22,014 nucleotides of DNA from a virus, in the IMG/VR virus record IMGVR_UViG_3300031772_004153, positions 1-22,014 of that record; one strand, given 5' to 3'. The notes under the pieces are model-generated. The model worked only from the letters and a program-made list of their open reading frames with translations. It was not told where the DNA came from and ran no database searches. This document shows positions 8,151 to 16,063 of the stretch, piece after piece (positions within the stretch are counted from its first letter, which is position 1; each line of letters starts with the position of its first letter). A program made the translations under genes and the position numbers.

Positions 8151-8910
8151 TTTTCTCCTCCTTAATTCTTTTTATATAATATGGATATAATTTTTCTGAT
8201 ATCGGAATATAATTCCATAAGCCCATTTTATCTAGTAATTTTAACGTCTTATCAGGATTGTAATCCATTGATTTATTTAATTTTTGAGTTAATGATTTTT
8301 CAGATGCAAACCTAACAGACTCCGGATTTGCTTTTATCCAAGATATTATTTTATCATCAACATCAAAATCAAGCTTTGCGGCAAGATAAATAGCTCTAAC
8401 TACCCTATTTTTGTTTGCCATTAGTGTTGTTGAGGGGTCTAGACAACAAACAATTTTTTTACTTTTTATATCTTTTATTCCGCAGCTTGTAGGGTCTATA
8501 ATTGTTTTAAGATCGAATGACATGAGAAGGGCGTTACATGTAAAATCTCTGCTATAAATTTCTCGTTGCATATCTGTGGGCGCTTTAATTCCTTTGCGCT
8601 TTAATATATTATCTATGTTTGGCGTATTAAAATTTGAAGAAAAATCAATCTTTAACCCGCCAATAAATATAGATGAGTGCCCGTCATCAGCTATTTTTGC
8701 AGTGATTTTATAATCTTTCCCTAATCTTAAGGACGTTTCTTTTGCCAATAAACTTACCGATTTATCGCCGGTTGTTATATCAAGATCAGAAATATTATCT
8801 AGCCTTCCCATTAACTTATCGCGAGACGCACCTCCACATACAAAAGGAGTAGAGTACCCTTTTTCGGAAGCTATTTTACTCATTAGATCTATAATATATT
8901 TTAGTTTCAC
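8140..8910 (-). CDS. CCA-adding/poly(A) polymerase-type nucleotidyltransferase, short form
   Basis: A 256-residue member of the class II tRNA CCA-adding / poly(A) polymerase family, enzymes that add nucleotides to RNA 3' ends. Seen: the signature GGASRDKLMG (26-35) with SDLDI (about D42, D44) supplying the metal-binding acids, a further acid in LKIDFSS (about D89), RDFTCNAL (121-128), and RVVRAIYLAAKLDF (169-182), which matches the conserved RxLRAIRFAxxLGF block. The section after about 200 resembles the bacterial ERI..EL.K linker and ends early. Bacterial enzymes are usually near 400 residues, so the C-terminal body/tail that grips tRNA is largely missing. I see no clear EDxxR nucleotide-selection motif. 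The start is GTG at 8910, with AAGG five bases upstream. Family firm; exact substrate unknown. Confidence 0.85.
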   Translation of the reverse strand: MKLKYIIDLMSKIASEKGYSTPFVCGGASRDKLMGRLDNISDLDITTGDKSVSLLAKETSLRLGKDYKITAKIADDGHSSIFIGGLKIDFSSNFNTPNIDNILKRKGIKAPTDMQREIYSRDFTCNALLMSFDLKTIIDPTSCGIKDIKSKKIVCCLDPSTTLMANKNRVVRAIYLAAKLDFDVDDKIISWIKANPESVRFASEKSLTQKLNKSMDYNPDKTLKLLDKMGLWNYIPISEKLYPYYIKRIKEEKNGQ

Positions 8911-8919
8911 AAAGCCTTA

Positions 8920-10437
8920 TTATTTAGTTGGCACTGGTGCTGCGGATGGAGCTGCGGATGGTTCTGGTGATTGTGCTATTGGAGGAGAAGGCGCCTGTAC
9001 AGGTTGGCCCAAATCCTCTTCAATTTCTATTTCCGGAACCTCCTTTACCTTTTCTTCAAGAGACTTGTTTTCCAGATCTTTTCTCATTTGTTTTTTAGCT
9101 TTGTCTTTCTCTTCTTGATCAGTTAGATGAGATTTTGCAATTTCAATTTGAGGGTTTGATGCTTGACTATGTTCAGACATTAAATCAACATCTCTAGATT
9201 TCAGGGTCCCTCGAAGTTTTGATAAAATATCTTCAACGCGAGTCAATACGTATTGATTGGATTCTAGAGATTTGTTTGTTGCTTCTGCTAATGATGGGAA
9301 AAATGATGCCAGTCCCAATGTATCTAACATCATATCAACTATCGCTAATTGCCTTGGAATCTCTCTTGTTTTAAAGATTTTTGCTAAATCTTCAAGCTTA
9401 AACACAACGTCCTCTATCGTTAGATTCTTTAAAGCTGAATCCATTATACTATCAAATTGACTTGGTGCCTTATCAACAACCTCTAAATTTTCATCTGAAC
9501 TTGCCGGAGCCTCGACCTCTAATTGTTTGGACGGAATTTCTGGCTCAATTGGTGCTTTTGGTTCAGCCGCGTCCTGGGCCTCAACAACCAAGTCTTCCGT
9601 ATCCAAAACATCCAATTCATCAGTAATTGTCCCACCTTTAAGACCATCAAGAAAACCCTTCATGCCATTAGAGACCGGCTCTTCTGGCTCTTGTGATGTA
9701 ATCATATCTGGGGAGGGATTACTTGGAGGTGAGCCTGCATCTGCTTGAGTACCCGGAACAGTTGTTGGTAATCCTGACATTTGTGTTGGCGGAGCTGGAG
9801 ATGGTGTAGTCGGAATTGCTTCATCAGCCAATTTATATAATAAGTCAGCGGCCTCCGAAAACCCTTTTTTAGTTAAAATATTTGCCTCTCGAACAATAAT
9901 ATCTGAATATAATTTTGTTGATGCGCTTTTTTTATTTATTAATTGAATCTTCTTTTTTAATTGATAAATAATTTCTAAAAGCATTTCCAACTCTTTACCT
10001 GCAAAAAGTAGACCTTCATCCGATCTTAATAATTTTTCGGCAGAATCAAGACGTCCAATAACTTTTTTACGTTGATGTTCTATAATTTTCTTTTTTTCTA
10101 CAGCAGATCGCTCATCAAGATCTTTTACTTCATTTTTATCTTCTTCTTGATCTTTTCTAACTGGTAAAAAATATCCGGGTTGAACTCCCTCGTACCAACT
10201 TTGCGCGTATTTATATTTCAAGTGAGTTCCCTCCTCGTAAAATCTGAGCCAATTAAAAAAATTTTGCTGCTCCACATCATCCCATGCCCCAATTGTTGCT
10301 GAAACAGCCGATTGTTTGTCAAGCCCTGTTCGTGTCTTATAATAAATGTCTTTTACTGCATCTATCCACTTTTTTGTATCGTATTTTGGACCGATTGACA
10401 TATAACTATCATAATTTGGATAAGCTCTGTTTTTCAT
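8920..10437 (-). CDS. Unknown protein with coiled-coil and Pro/Ala-rich linkers
   Basis: 505 residues, not recognised. An N-terminal globular part (about 1-85) is rich in Trp and Tyr (KKWIDAVKDIYYKTRTGL, NFFNWLRFYEEGTHLKYKY). A charged helical region follows (about 95-205) and includes GFSEAADLLYKLADEA. Then come a Pro/Ser/Thr-rich linker (about 207-245), an acidic stretch, a second helical domain (about 325-420) and a Lys/Glu-rich tail. The C-terminus is low complexity, with a 12-base tandem repeat near 8940-8963 coding APSA-type units. The build, two helical domains joined by flexible linkers, is typical of phage structural or assembly proteins, but that is inference. It ends nine bases before the nucleotidyltransferase start. 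Confidence 0.82.
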   Translation of the reverse strand: MKNRAYPNYDSYMSIGPKYDTKKWIDAVKDIYYKTRTGLDKQSAVSATIGAWDDVEQQNFFNWLRFYEEGTHLKYKYAQSWYEGVQPGYFLPVRKDQEEDKNEVKDLDERSAVEKKKIIEHQRKKVIGRLDSAEKLLRSDEGLLFAGKELEMLLEIIYQLKKKIQLINKKSASTKLYSDIIVREANILTKKGFSEAADLLYKLADEAIPTTPSPAPPTQMSGLPTTVPGTQADAGSPPSNPSPDMITSQEPEEPVSNGMKGFLDGLKGGTITDELDVLDTEDLVVEAQDAAEPKAPIEPEIPSKQLEVEAPASSDENLEVVDKAPSQFDSIMDSALKNLTIEDVVFKLEDLAKIFKTREIPRQLAIVDMMLDTLGLASFFPSLAEATNKSLESNQYVLTRVEDILSKLRGTLKSRDVDLMSEHSQASNPQIEIAKSHLTDQEEKDKAKKQMRKDLENKSLEEKVKEVPEIEIEEDLGQPVQAPSPPIAQSPEPSAAPSAAPVPTK

Positions 10438-10468
10438 TTTTTTAAACCATCGATATCATTAATATAGT

Positions 10469-11248
10469 TTATTTATTATCGATTCCATTTATTTTCTTAT
10501 GTATATCTTCATTTAATACTTTAACTTCAGCTAACTTGGCCTCAGGGCTTAATTGCATGGCGTCACTTGGATTTTTTAATTTTGACATTCTTTCATTGAA
10601 AACTTCCAAAAAATACATTGCTGATTCAACATCCATTTGTGACAATATATCCTTTATAACATCATGAAATATTGAGATATGTTGATCTACTGCTTGCAAT
10701 GTAATATTATGTTGAATTATTTGATCTGGTGCATGCTCGACAAACTTATAATATTTTTCTAACACAACTCCCAATGTATTTGCATATTCAATCATTAAAC
10801 GATCAATACGAGTGTTTATATTATTAGGATCTTGTTGTATTGAATCGAAAACCTGGGCCATACGAGTTTCGATAGCAAAACATAAATTAATTATCATTTT
10901 TTTAGCATCAATTTCTTGACCAGCCATCTCTAACATCGCAGTCTTATATGCAGAATTATTTCTTACCGCCAACTCTAATGTTTCCGACGTATTGTTTGTA
11001 ATAGCCGTTTTAGTTTTTGCAATATCTTCTTTTAAATAAGTATACATATCTAAATAGTTATCTTGAAAAGTTTTTATCGCCTTTTCAGATAATACAAACT
11101 TATTATCGCTGACATTAGTGTATGTAGCCTTCAACCAATCATGAATATCTTTTCCAGGTATCCCAATGACTAATTTTGATATTATCTCTTCCCTATCTGG
11201 GTGATCTAATATTTTTATCATTGCCGTTTTACTCGGTTGAATTGCCAT
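10469..11248 (-). CDS. Unknown alpha-helical protein
   Basis: 259 residues with an almost wholly helical pattern and no recognised motif. Segments such as VVLEKYYKFVEHAPDQIIQH and AMYFLEVFNERMSKLKNP suggest a helical bundle. There are no cysteine pairs, signal peptide or transmembrane helices. The ATG at 11248 is preceded by a leader that holds a strong inverted repeat (11261-11298), so this gene may be expressed differently from its upstream neighbour. By position inside the structural cluster it is probably a virion or assembly protein. Confidence 0.8.
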   Translation of the reverse strand: MAIQPSKTAMIKILDHPDREEIISKLVIGIPGKDIHDWLKATYTNVSDNKFVLSEKAIKTFQDNYLDMYTYLKEDIAKTKTAITNNTSETLELAVRNNSAYKTAMLEMAGQEIDAKKMIINLCFAIETRMAQVFDSIQQDPNNINTRIDRLMIEYANTLGVVLEKYYKFVEHAPDQIIQHNITLQAVDQHISIFHDVIKDILSQMDVESAMYFLEVFNERMSKLKNPSDAMQLSPEAKLAEVKVLNEDIHKKINGIDNK

Positions 11249-11260
11249 TTTTATTTACCC

Positions 11261-11298
11261 GTAAAATTAAATTACCGGCAGAAAACCGGTAATTTTAC
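11261..11298 (-). terminator. Hairpin in intergenic leader, possible terminator or processing site
   Basis: A perfect 10-bp stem (11269-11278 with 11286-11295, arms AAATTACCGG / CCGGTAATTT) encloses a 7-base loop. The outer bases GTAAAATT and AATTTTAC form an alternative extension. It sits between the stop of the gene at 11325 and the start of the gene at 11248. On the minus-strand transcript the stem is followed by an AU-rich but broken U tract, so it may be a leaky terminator, an RNA processing site or a 5'-stabilising hairpin. It is the clearest intergenic hairpin I see in the window. Confidence 0.45.
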
Positions 11299-11324
11299 TG
11301 TTTCATTGTATATATATCTTGTAA

Positions 11325-12038
11325 TTAAGGTTTGTATCCACCAAGGCGACTCTCTCGATCATCAAAAATTGCATGAGTTTCTGGAATATCCATTTTTGTT
11401 TGATTTGCAACATCACCACCTGGAACTTTCATTCCATTTTCAAGGTCAAACCCTACTTGATAGTTATATGTTTTACCATCCATCTCACATCGCCAAGTAT
11501 ATTCGTCAACTCTGCCCATCTGTGCACCTGGATGGTCTGGACATGTACGTGTGCTTAACGAACCATCTAAAATAGTTGCCTCTGTCATTTTACTATCTTC
11601 AATTGCTTTTTCTGCCTCAATAACCTTGTTCATGTCTTTTAAAGTATCAGTCGTTCCCTGATATTTTTCTCGTAATGTATCAAGCCTCTTATCGTCAGCT
11701 GCACGTTTATTATTTATAGCATTAGGCGGGGCTGCAATTGTAAGTAATAATTCATCTAAAACTGAAGCCTGAACAACTAATTCTGGATCCCCTGACGCAT
11801 CAAAAGCGTTTGCAATATCCACTAATTTATCTAAAGATTCGGCGGTTATAGCCGATTCTGGTTGAGGCTCAATCGATTCTACTTTATTGGCCGCCTTTTT
11901 AAGCAATGCAGCTGCCTCAATACAGGACTCGGCAACAGTTTTTAAACACTCTTCATCATACTCCGAAATTAAAATTGCTTCATTATTCGGATCTTCAAGC
12001 CAAGAAGCCATTGCATTTAACATTTCCGCAATTCTCAT
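11325..12038 (-). CDS. Unknown protein with C-terminal zinc-ribbon-like Cys/His motif
   Basis: 237 residues, family not recognised. The N-terminal half is helical (MASWLEDPNNEAILISEYDE, then an Ala-rich helix ECLKTVAESCIEAAALLKKA). The C-terminal third contains TCPDHPGAQMGRVDEYTWRC, a CPxH...C arrangement (about C166, H169, C184) that looks like half or all of a small zinc ribbon. The tail is Gly/Asp-rich. GAGG stands six bases before the ATG, and the gene begins one base after the preceding gene's stop, so the two are surely co-transcribed. Confidence 0.82.
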   Translation of the reverse strand: MRIAEMLNAMASWLEDPNNEAILISEYDEECLKTVAESCIEAAALLKKAANKVESIEPQPESAITAESLDKLVDIANAFDASGDPELVVQASVLDELLLTIAAPPNAINNKRAADDKRLDTLREKYQGTTDTLKDMNKVIEAEKAIEDSKMTEATILDGSLSTRTCPDHPGAQMGRVDEYTWRCEMDGKTYNYQVGFDLENGMKVPGGDVANQTKMDIPETHAIFDDRESRLGGYKP

Positions 12039-12039
12039 T

Positions 12040-12867
12040 TTAACCTCGTTCCAATAGCTGATTAACTTGTTTTTTTAATTCAGGCTTAACTTTTGATTCT
12101 AATAACTTCTGTTCTAATATTTTATTTTTTAAACTTTTCGGATCATAATCTTCTGATTTTTTATAATCCCTGGTAGCTTTATTCATTCCAAGAAATGCGG
12201 TAATAAGACTTTCAGCTAAATCATGATCTTTATTGCTTATTTTACCCCAGGTTTCCATTCCACTAACACCATAAAATTCGCCAAATCTTAATACTAGCAT
12301 TTCAATTTCTTGCGGAGTTTGTGTCATCCGCCGACGCTTTGTAAGATGCTCTCCACTTGGCAATGTGCGGATACCACCATACTCGTGTGTAATAGACGGT
12401 AATTTAACATCATGCGTTCCAGCGTAAATATAATCCAGCTGCCTAACTATATCTTTCTCTAAACTTTCCAAGGCCTTGTCAACAGTACTAGCCACGCGCT
12501 TTCTCATAAATGATGCCACAAACGCAGGGTCATCTTTATTTAGTTTTATGAAATCATTAAGCTTTGATCTGATATCTTCAATTTTTTCAATAAGCTCAAT
12601 ACCAATACTGTTTAATTCTACTATGCTTATTTTGTCGATATTAGCAATTAACTTGGCAAAAACAGTGTGAAGGTTCTCTAAATGAGGAAAATTATATACT
12701 TGCTTTAATTGTGATAAATTTCCATTATATTCAAGCATAAACTTTTGATACATTTTAGCAAAATTATCTTTTATAAGTTTTTCCAATGCCTCAGCAGAAG
12801 CTTTTGGATCAAATAATTCCGCGGCGTATTTAATTACTAATAATTTTGCCGTTTGGTTTAAGCTCAT
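12040..12867 (-). CDS. Unknown helical protein of the structural cluster
   Basis: 275 residues, not recognised. It begins MSLNQTAKLLVIKYAAELFD, a short amphipathic helix resembling the opening of the next gene upstream (MDKIAKLAVSIAK). A helical body follows (about 25-125, with IVELNSIGIELIEKIEDIRS), then a more compact region with a basic stretch HLTKRRRMTQTP (about 175) and a Lys-rich helical C-terminus. There are no cysteines in pairs and no membrane segment. It lies two bases downstream of the 534-residue gene. The role is unknown; virion or assembly protein is the likeliest guess from position. Confidence 0.82.
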   Translation of the reverse strand: MSLNQTAKLLVIKYAAELFDPKASAEALEKLIKDNFAKMYQKFMLEYNGNLSQLKQVYNFPHLENLHTVFAKLIANIDKISIVELNSIGIELIEKIEDIRSKLNDFIKLNKDDPAFVASFMRKRVASTVDKALESLEKDIVRQLDYIYAGTHDVKLPSITHEYGGIRTLPSGEHLTKRRRMTQTPQEIEMLVLRFGEFYGVSGMETWGKISNKDHDLAESLITAFLGMNKATRDYKKSEDYDPKSLKNKILEQKLLESKVKPELKKQVNQLLERG

Positions 12868-12869
12868 TT

Positions 12870-14474
12870 TTACCCGAATATTTTACTGTTCATAAAATAA
12901 GCGCCTTCATATGATTCGGCCATCCCTCGACGATATAGCGGACAACAATTTCCATGTTGATCTTGATATACTTTGTGTAATGGTAGACCCGTGTGCCCGC
13001 AAACTTCATGCTTGCTTGTTGATGCCTTAATTACCATGCCACATTTCGATTTTGGAGCCTCAGCTTGTTTTACGCCCAGCCCACCCTTAAATAATATAAA
13101 GGCGGCTGCGTATGCCTTTGCGTCCCCAGATTGCCTCAAAACATTCAATGCGTCCTCGGCCCTTGCAATATTTTGAATTTGCATTGCTTCACGAACTTGA
13201 TTTACCAGATCGCTCGGCTTCAGATCATATAAAGGAGAAGCGATTGCAGAAGCCTTATAATCAGACTCATTTTCAATATACATGTTTTGAATTACTTCTG
13301 CGCTAAACTTCGATAATGACCCGTTGCACAGTATTATGCTTGGAAGACTAACTTTTCCGGCATTTACTTTCACCGGAACTGTAAACCCAACTTTTCCACC
13401 ATCTAATGAAACAGCATAAAATATCGCGCTACTGTCAGATCCAGATACTTTAACTTGTGGGTTTTTATGCCCAAATCCAGCTAATACCCTGATAACTACC
13501 TCTGCGCCTGCTTTTACACTATCTTGACCAAAATTAAATTCAGCAACACCTACATTAGAATTTAATTTGTTTTCAAAAGTATCGGCAATCTCTAATCTTG
13601 GAGTCGAAACATCTGCAGAAGCCGCATTGTCCATAGATTGTCCAGTTATTTGATTTGCAAATAACCCGGTCTTCGCTGATTTCGCTGCCTTAAATCGTGC
13701 CAAAGCTAATTCTGCATCGCTTATCCCAGTATTACTCGATGCGGCCTTTTGTAAAACACTTAAAATATTTTCTGCATTAATCTTTAATTTTGTTCCTGCA
13801 TGAGAATATAAATATTGCTTAACATTTACATGGTTCAATTCTTTCAAACCAGCATTGCCCAAAAACACTAGCGATTCATTTATATCATTTCCTGAAACTT
13901 CAATTGGAACATAAAAACTTGTCTTGCCTTTTGGAGTGTCATAATCTGCTTTTATAACCAAAAAATTAGCATTGCCAGTTTCAACATTTACATTCGAAGC
14001 TTTTAAATTGTATATATCTAAAGTTCGTCGGACTAAACCAGTAGCCTTCTCAGCAACTGATTTCCCATATAATTTCAATTGCTTAGAGCTATCAAATACA
14101 CTCTCTAAAGCATTTGCAAGTACCTGATCTGCACAATTAGAGGTATCAATTTCTTTCCCAGAATCTCGTTGATATAATGTTGGCTCTGTAAGGTTTTTTA
14201 TCTCGCCAAGTTCCTCGTGCAAAAGCTCCGCACATTTTGTATTTCGTGTATAGAATTGATTATACATTTTTTTCAATTCGCCACGAGAAATAAATGGTTG
14301 CTTATTAGACAATTTATTAATTATGTTAGCCATCATAATAACTGTTTGATCATTTGGAAACGCGACCGTGCATTTCTTTAATTTTGAAGCCAGTACCGGA
14401 GTCATGAACTTTTCGCTTTCATTGACCGTCTTTGCAATAGATACTGCTAATTTTGCTATTTTATCCATGGACAT
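12870..14474 (-). CDS. Unknown large protein, probable virion component, C-terminal Cys/His cluster
   Basis: 534 residues, family not recognised. A helical N-terminal part (1-110) is followed by what reads as beta-rich domains (about 160-225 and 300-390), with segments such as KTSFYVPIEVSGND and GFTVPVKVNAGKVSLPSI, which look like two related beta modules. The last 57 residues hold a dense set of possible metal ligands: CG near 478, HEVCGH near 489-494, H500, H507 and CC at about 510-511, then the end MNSKIFG. AGGTGA stands five bases before the ATG. The size and repeated beta modules would fit a structural or decoration protein, but I cannot show this. Confidence 0.83.
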   Translation of the reverse strand: MSMDKIAKLAVSIAKTVNESEKFMTPVLASKLKKCTVAFPNDQTVIMMANIINKLSNKQPFISRGELKKMYNQFYTRNTKCAELLHEELGEIKNLTEPTLYQRDSGKEIDTSNCADQVLANALESVFDSSKQLKLYGKSVAEKATGLVRRTLDIYNLKASNVNVETGNANFLVIKADYDTPKGKTSFYVPIEVSGNDINESLVFLGNAGLKELNHVNVKQYLYSHAGTKLKINAENILSVLQKAASSNTGISDAELALARFKAAKSAKTGLFANQITGQSMDNAASADVSTPRLEIADTFENKLNSNVGVAEFNFGQDSVKAGAEVVIRVLAGFGHKNPQVKVSGSDSSAIFYAVSLDGGKVGFTVPVKVNAGKVSLPSIILCNGSLSKFSAEVIQNMYIENESDYKASAIASPLYDLKPSDLVNQVREAMQIQNIARAEDALNVLRQSGDAKAYAAAFILFKGGLGVKQAEAPKSKCGMVIKASTSKHEVCGHTGLPLHKVYQDQHGNCCPLYRRGMAESYEGAYFMNSKIFG

Positions 14475-14492
14475 AAAATCACCTGCTCCTAT

Positions 14493-14957
14493 TTAGGCTA
14501 ATTCCGGGTACTTTTTAAGTATTTCCGCCTTGGTTGCTTCATCAGTTTCGCTCAGCAAAGACATTACAAGCCTCTTGCTTTCTGCTAGTTTCTTTGGTAA
14601 ATATGAAGATACCATAGATATCTCATTGCTTGGTATGCCTAATTTCGATGCAGCAACTTTAACTATTGGAGCGCCTTTGTAATATATCTCAACAACAGAG
14701 GCTGTCTTGTTTAATGACACTTCCCATGTTATAGCTGTCTTTTTTTGCGCTTCCTCTGCCTCATCATACAAAGCTACAATATAATCCCCATCATCGGCGC
14801 TTTGAATTTGCCATAGTCTGCTTGCATCATCATCGTCATTAAAACGAACTACATCAAAGGCAACTTTCTCAATTCGATCACTTACTTCCGAAAGTTTATA
14901 TGCCCTTTTATATATTTTGTTTTCTAAATTTTTATAATTTACCGAGAACTTTGACAT
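14493..14957 (-). CDS. Unknown small protein, first gene of the left cluster
   Basis: 154 residues, not recognised. A helical start (YKRAYKLSEVSDRIEKVAFD) precedes an acidic FNDDDDASRLW turn. A likely beta-sheet section (about 45-105: WQIQSADDGDYIVALYDE, ASVVEIYYKGAPIVKVAA) follows, then a helical C-terminus. A strong Shine-Dalgarno AGGAGA lies five bases before the ATG. It is the first minus-strand gene after the plus-strand endonuclease and faces a 200-base gap that holds the candidate promoter, so it probably heads the transcript running down to the portal. Confidence 0.82.
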   Translation of the reverse strand: MSKFSVNYKNLENKIYKRAYKLSEVSDRIEKVAFDVVRFNDDDDASRLWQIQSADDGDYIVALYDEAEEAQKKTAITWEVSLNKTASVVEIYYKGAPIVKVAASKLGIPSNEISMVSSYLPKKLAESKRLVMSLLSETDEATKAEILKKYPELA

Positions 14958-15061
14958 TACGTCTCCTATTTCAACTTAAAAAGCTCTATGTTTTCGAACT
15001 AATGCCGCTACATACATAGAAAATTATTCATAATCTATGCGATTTATTGAGTAGTTATTTT

Positions 15062-15091
15062 CTTATAGAAGATTATATTTACAGTTGGCAA
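15062..15091 (-). promoter_or_regulatory. Candidate sigma70-type promoter for the left cluster
   Basis: On the minus strand TTGCCA (15086-15091, 5/6 to the -35 consensus) and TATAAG (15062-15067, 5/6 to the -10) are 18 bases apart, about 100 bases before the gene at 14957. The gap 14958-15159 is the largest in this part of the window, holds no gene or tRNA that I can see, and separates divergent genes, so a promoter is expected here. The plus-strand complement TTGGCA could also act as a -35 for the endonuclease gene, but its -10 is poor. AT-rich DNA gives such matches easily. Confidence 0.35.
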
Positions 15092-15159
15092 GGCGCTATT
15101 TAGTTGTTATATGGCTATTATATGTTAACTTAAAACTAAAATTAATTAAAGGATAAATA

Positions 15160-15243
15160 ATGTTGTGCACAATTTATATGCTTACAAACAAAATAAATGA
15201 AAAAAATATACATAGGCCAAACATGGAACAAACCGGAAGATAG
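15160..15243 (+). pseudogene. Displaced 5' part of the frameshifted GIY-YIG endonuclease gene
   Basis: A 27-codon frame starting at an ATG with AAAGGA seven bases upstream, the best ribosome binding site near this gene. It encodes MLCTIYMLTNKINEK, the expected first strand of a GIY-YIG nuclease with its conserved Tyr, then runs out of frame after the A7 run at 15200-15206. The rest of the motif, KKIYIGQTW, lies in the +1 frame. Removing one A would join both parts into one normal nuclease. So the intact gene would be 15160-16063. Confidence 0.8.
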
Positions 15244-16063
15244 AATGGGCAAAGAAGGCGGGAAATATATGAATTCAATATATTTGTATGCCTCAATAGT
15301 TAAATACGGTCACGAAAACTTTGAATACTCTGTCTTGGCACAATACGAAACCCAGGAAGAGGCGGATGCAATGGAAGACTATTATATTGTTTTGTTTCAA
15401 AGTAGAGATAGTGATGTGGGATATAACTTAAAAGCGGGTGGAAGGGGAGGAAAACATTCTGAAGAGTCTAAAAAGAAAATATCAGAATCATTAAAGGGCG
15501 AAAAATCTTACTGGTTTGGCAAACGGCTGTCGAATGAGACGAAACAAAAAATATCAAAAGCAAACAGCGGAAGAGAACGTACCAAAGAAGCAAAACTAAA
15601 GACGTCTAAAACCATGACAGAACATCATAAAAATAATATTCACCCAATGCAGGGTAAAACGCATACGCAAGAAGCAATAAAGAAAATTAGCGAGTCAAGC
15701 AAAGGACGAGTTTTTTCTCCGGAATCATTAAAAAAACGTGGAATTGCAAGAAGAATGAGTAAAGAAAGGGAACAAAAAATTATAGAAGTGTTTTTAACCG
15801 GGATTCCATATGTACAAATGATAGAATTATTAGATACAAACGCACCGACAATACGAAGAGTGATATTACGAAATAATATACCTCTTGAACGTGAAAAAGA
15901 CCATCATCATTGGCTTGGAAAGGTACATTCTGATAAAACAAAAGAACAAATGTCGGAAAATATGATAAAAGCATGGGTAATAAGAAAATTAAATAAGCAG
16001 AAAAAATTAGAATCGATAAATAATGTAGATGATAAGAATGGCAAACGCGAAGAGAGCGATTAA
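15197..16063 (+). CDS. GIY-YIG homing endonuclease with NUMOD3 repeats, N-terminus frameshifted
   Basis: Free-standing homing endonuclease, the only plus-strand gene. From the internal ATG it reads 288 residues: KKIYIGQTW (YIG half of the catalytic motif), a probable catalytic Glu in EADAMEDYY (about E60), GYNLKAGG, then several NUMOD3-type DNA-binding repeats (KHSEESKKKISESLKG, RLSNETKQKISKANSG, THTQEAIKKISESSKG, about 85-175). A helix-turn-helix-like segment follows (about 195-230, REQKIIEVFLTG...APTIRRVILRNN). The GIY half is in another frame upstream, so this product would lack the first strand and its Tyr. The ATG at 15197 directly follows a stop and has no good ribosome site. The 3' end carries a 27-bp copy of sequence from the convergent HTH gene, and the two stop codons overlap. 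Likely broken, or read by slippage at A7. Confidence 0.85.
   Translation: MKKIYIGQTWNKPEDRMGKEGGKYMNSIYLYASIVKYGHENFEYSVLAQYETQEEADAMEDYYIVLFQSRDSDVGYNLKAGGRGGKHSEESKKKISESLKGEKSYWFGKRLSNETKQKISKANSGRERTKEAKLKTSKTMTEHHKNNIHPMQGKTHTQEAIKKISESSKGRVFSPESLKKRGIARRMSKEREQKIIEVFLTGIPYVQMIELLDTNAPTIRRVILRNNIPLEREKDHHHWLGKVHSDKTKEQMSENMIKAWVIRKLNKQKKLESINNVDDKNGKREESD
16022..16048 (+). repeat. Inverted repeat copy A, in the GIY-YIG gene
   Basis: 27 bases coding NVDDKNGKR near the endonuclease C-terminus. It matches, in inverted orientation, 25 of 27 bases of 16165-16191 in the HTH gene, and the match is in the same reading frame in both genes. The two differences are a synonymous third base (GTA/GTC) and one substitution (Asp/Tyr). 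Similarity ends abruptly after the last base, while at most a base or two match beyond the other end. Confidence 0.9.

Noticed and set aside
11237-11575. Plus-strand 112-codon frame across the hairpin and the zinc-ribbon-like gene
   Set aside because: Antisense to a well-supported gene with a good ribosome site; its product has no coherent motif.
14958-15159. Possible tRNA or small RNA gene in the largest intergenic gap
   Set aside because: I could not form a cloverleaf or find TTCGA-type arm signals; the gap is better explained by promoters for divergent genes.
15199-15210. Programmed -1 frameshift at A-AAA-AAT in the GIY-YIG gene
   Set aside because: The -1 frame meets TAG two codons later; the motif continues only in the +1 frame, so classical -1 slippage cannot restore the enzyme.
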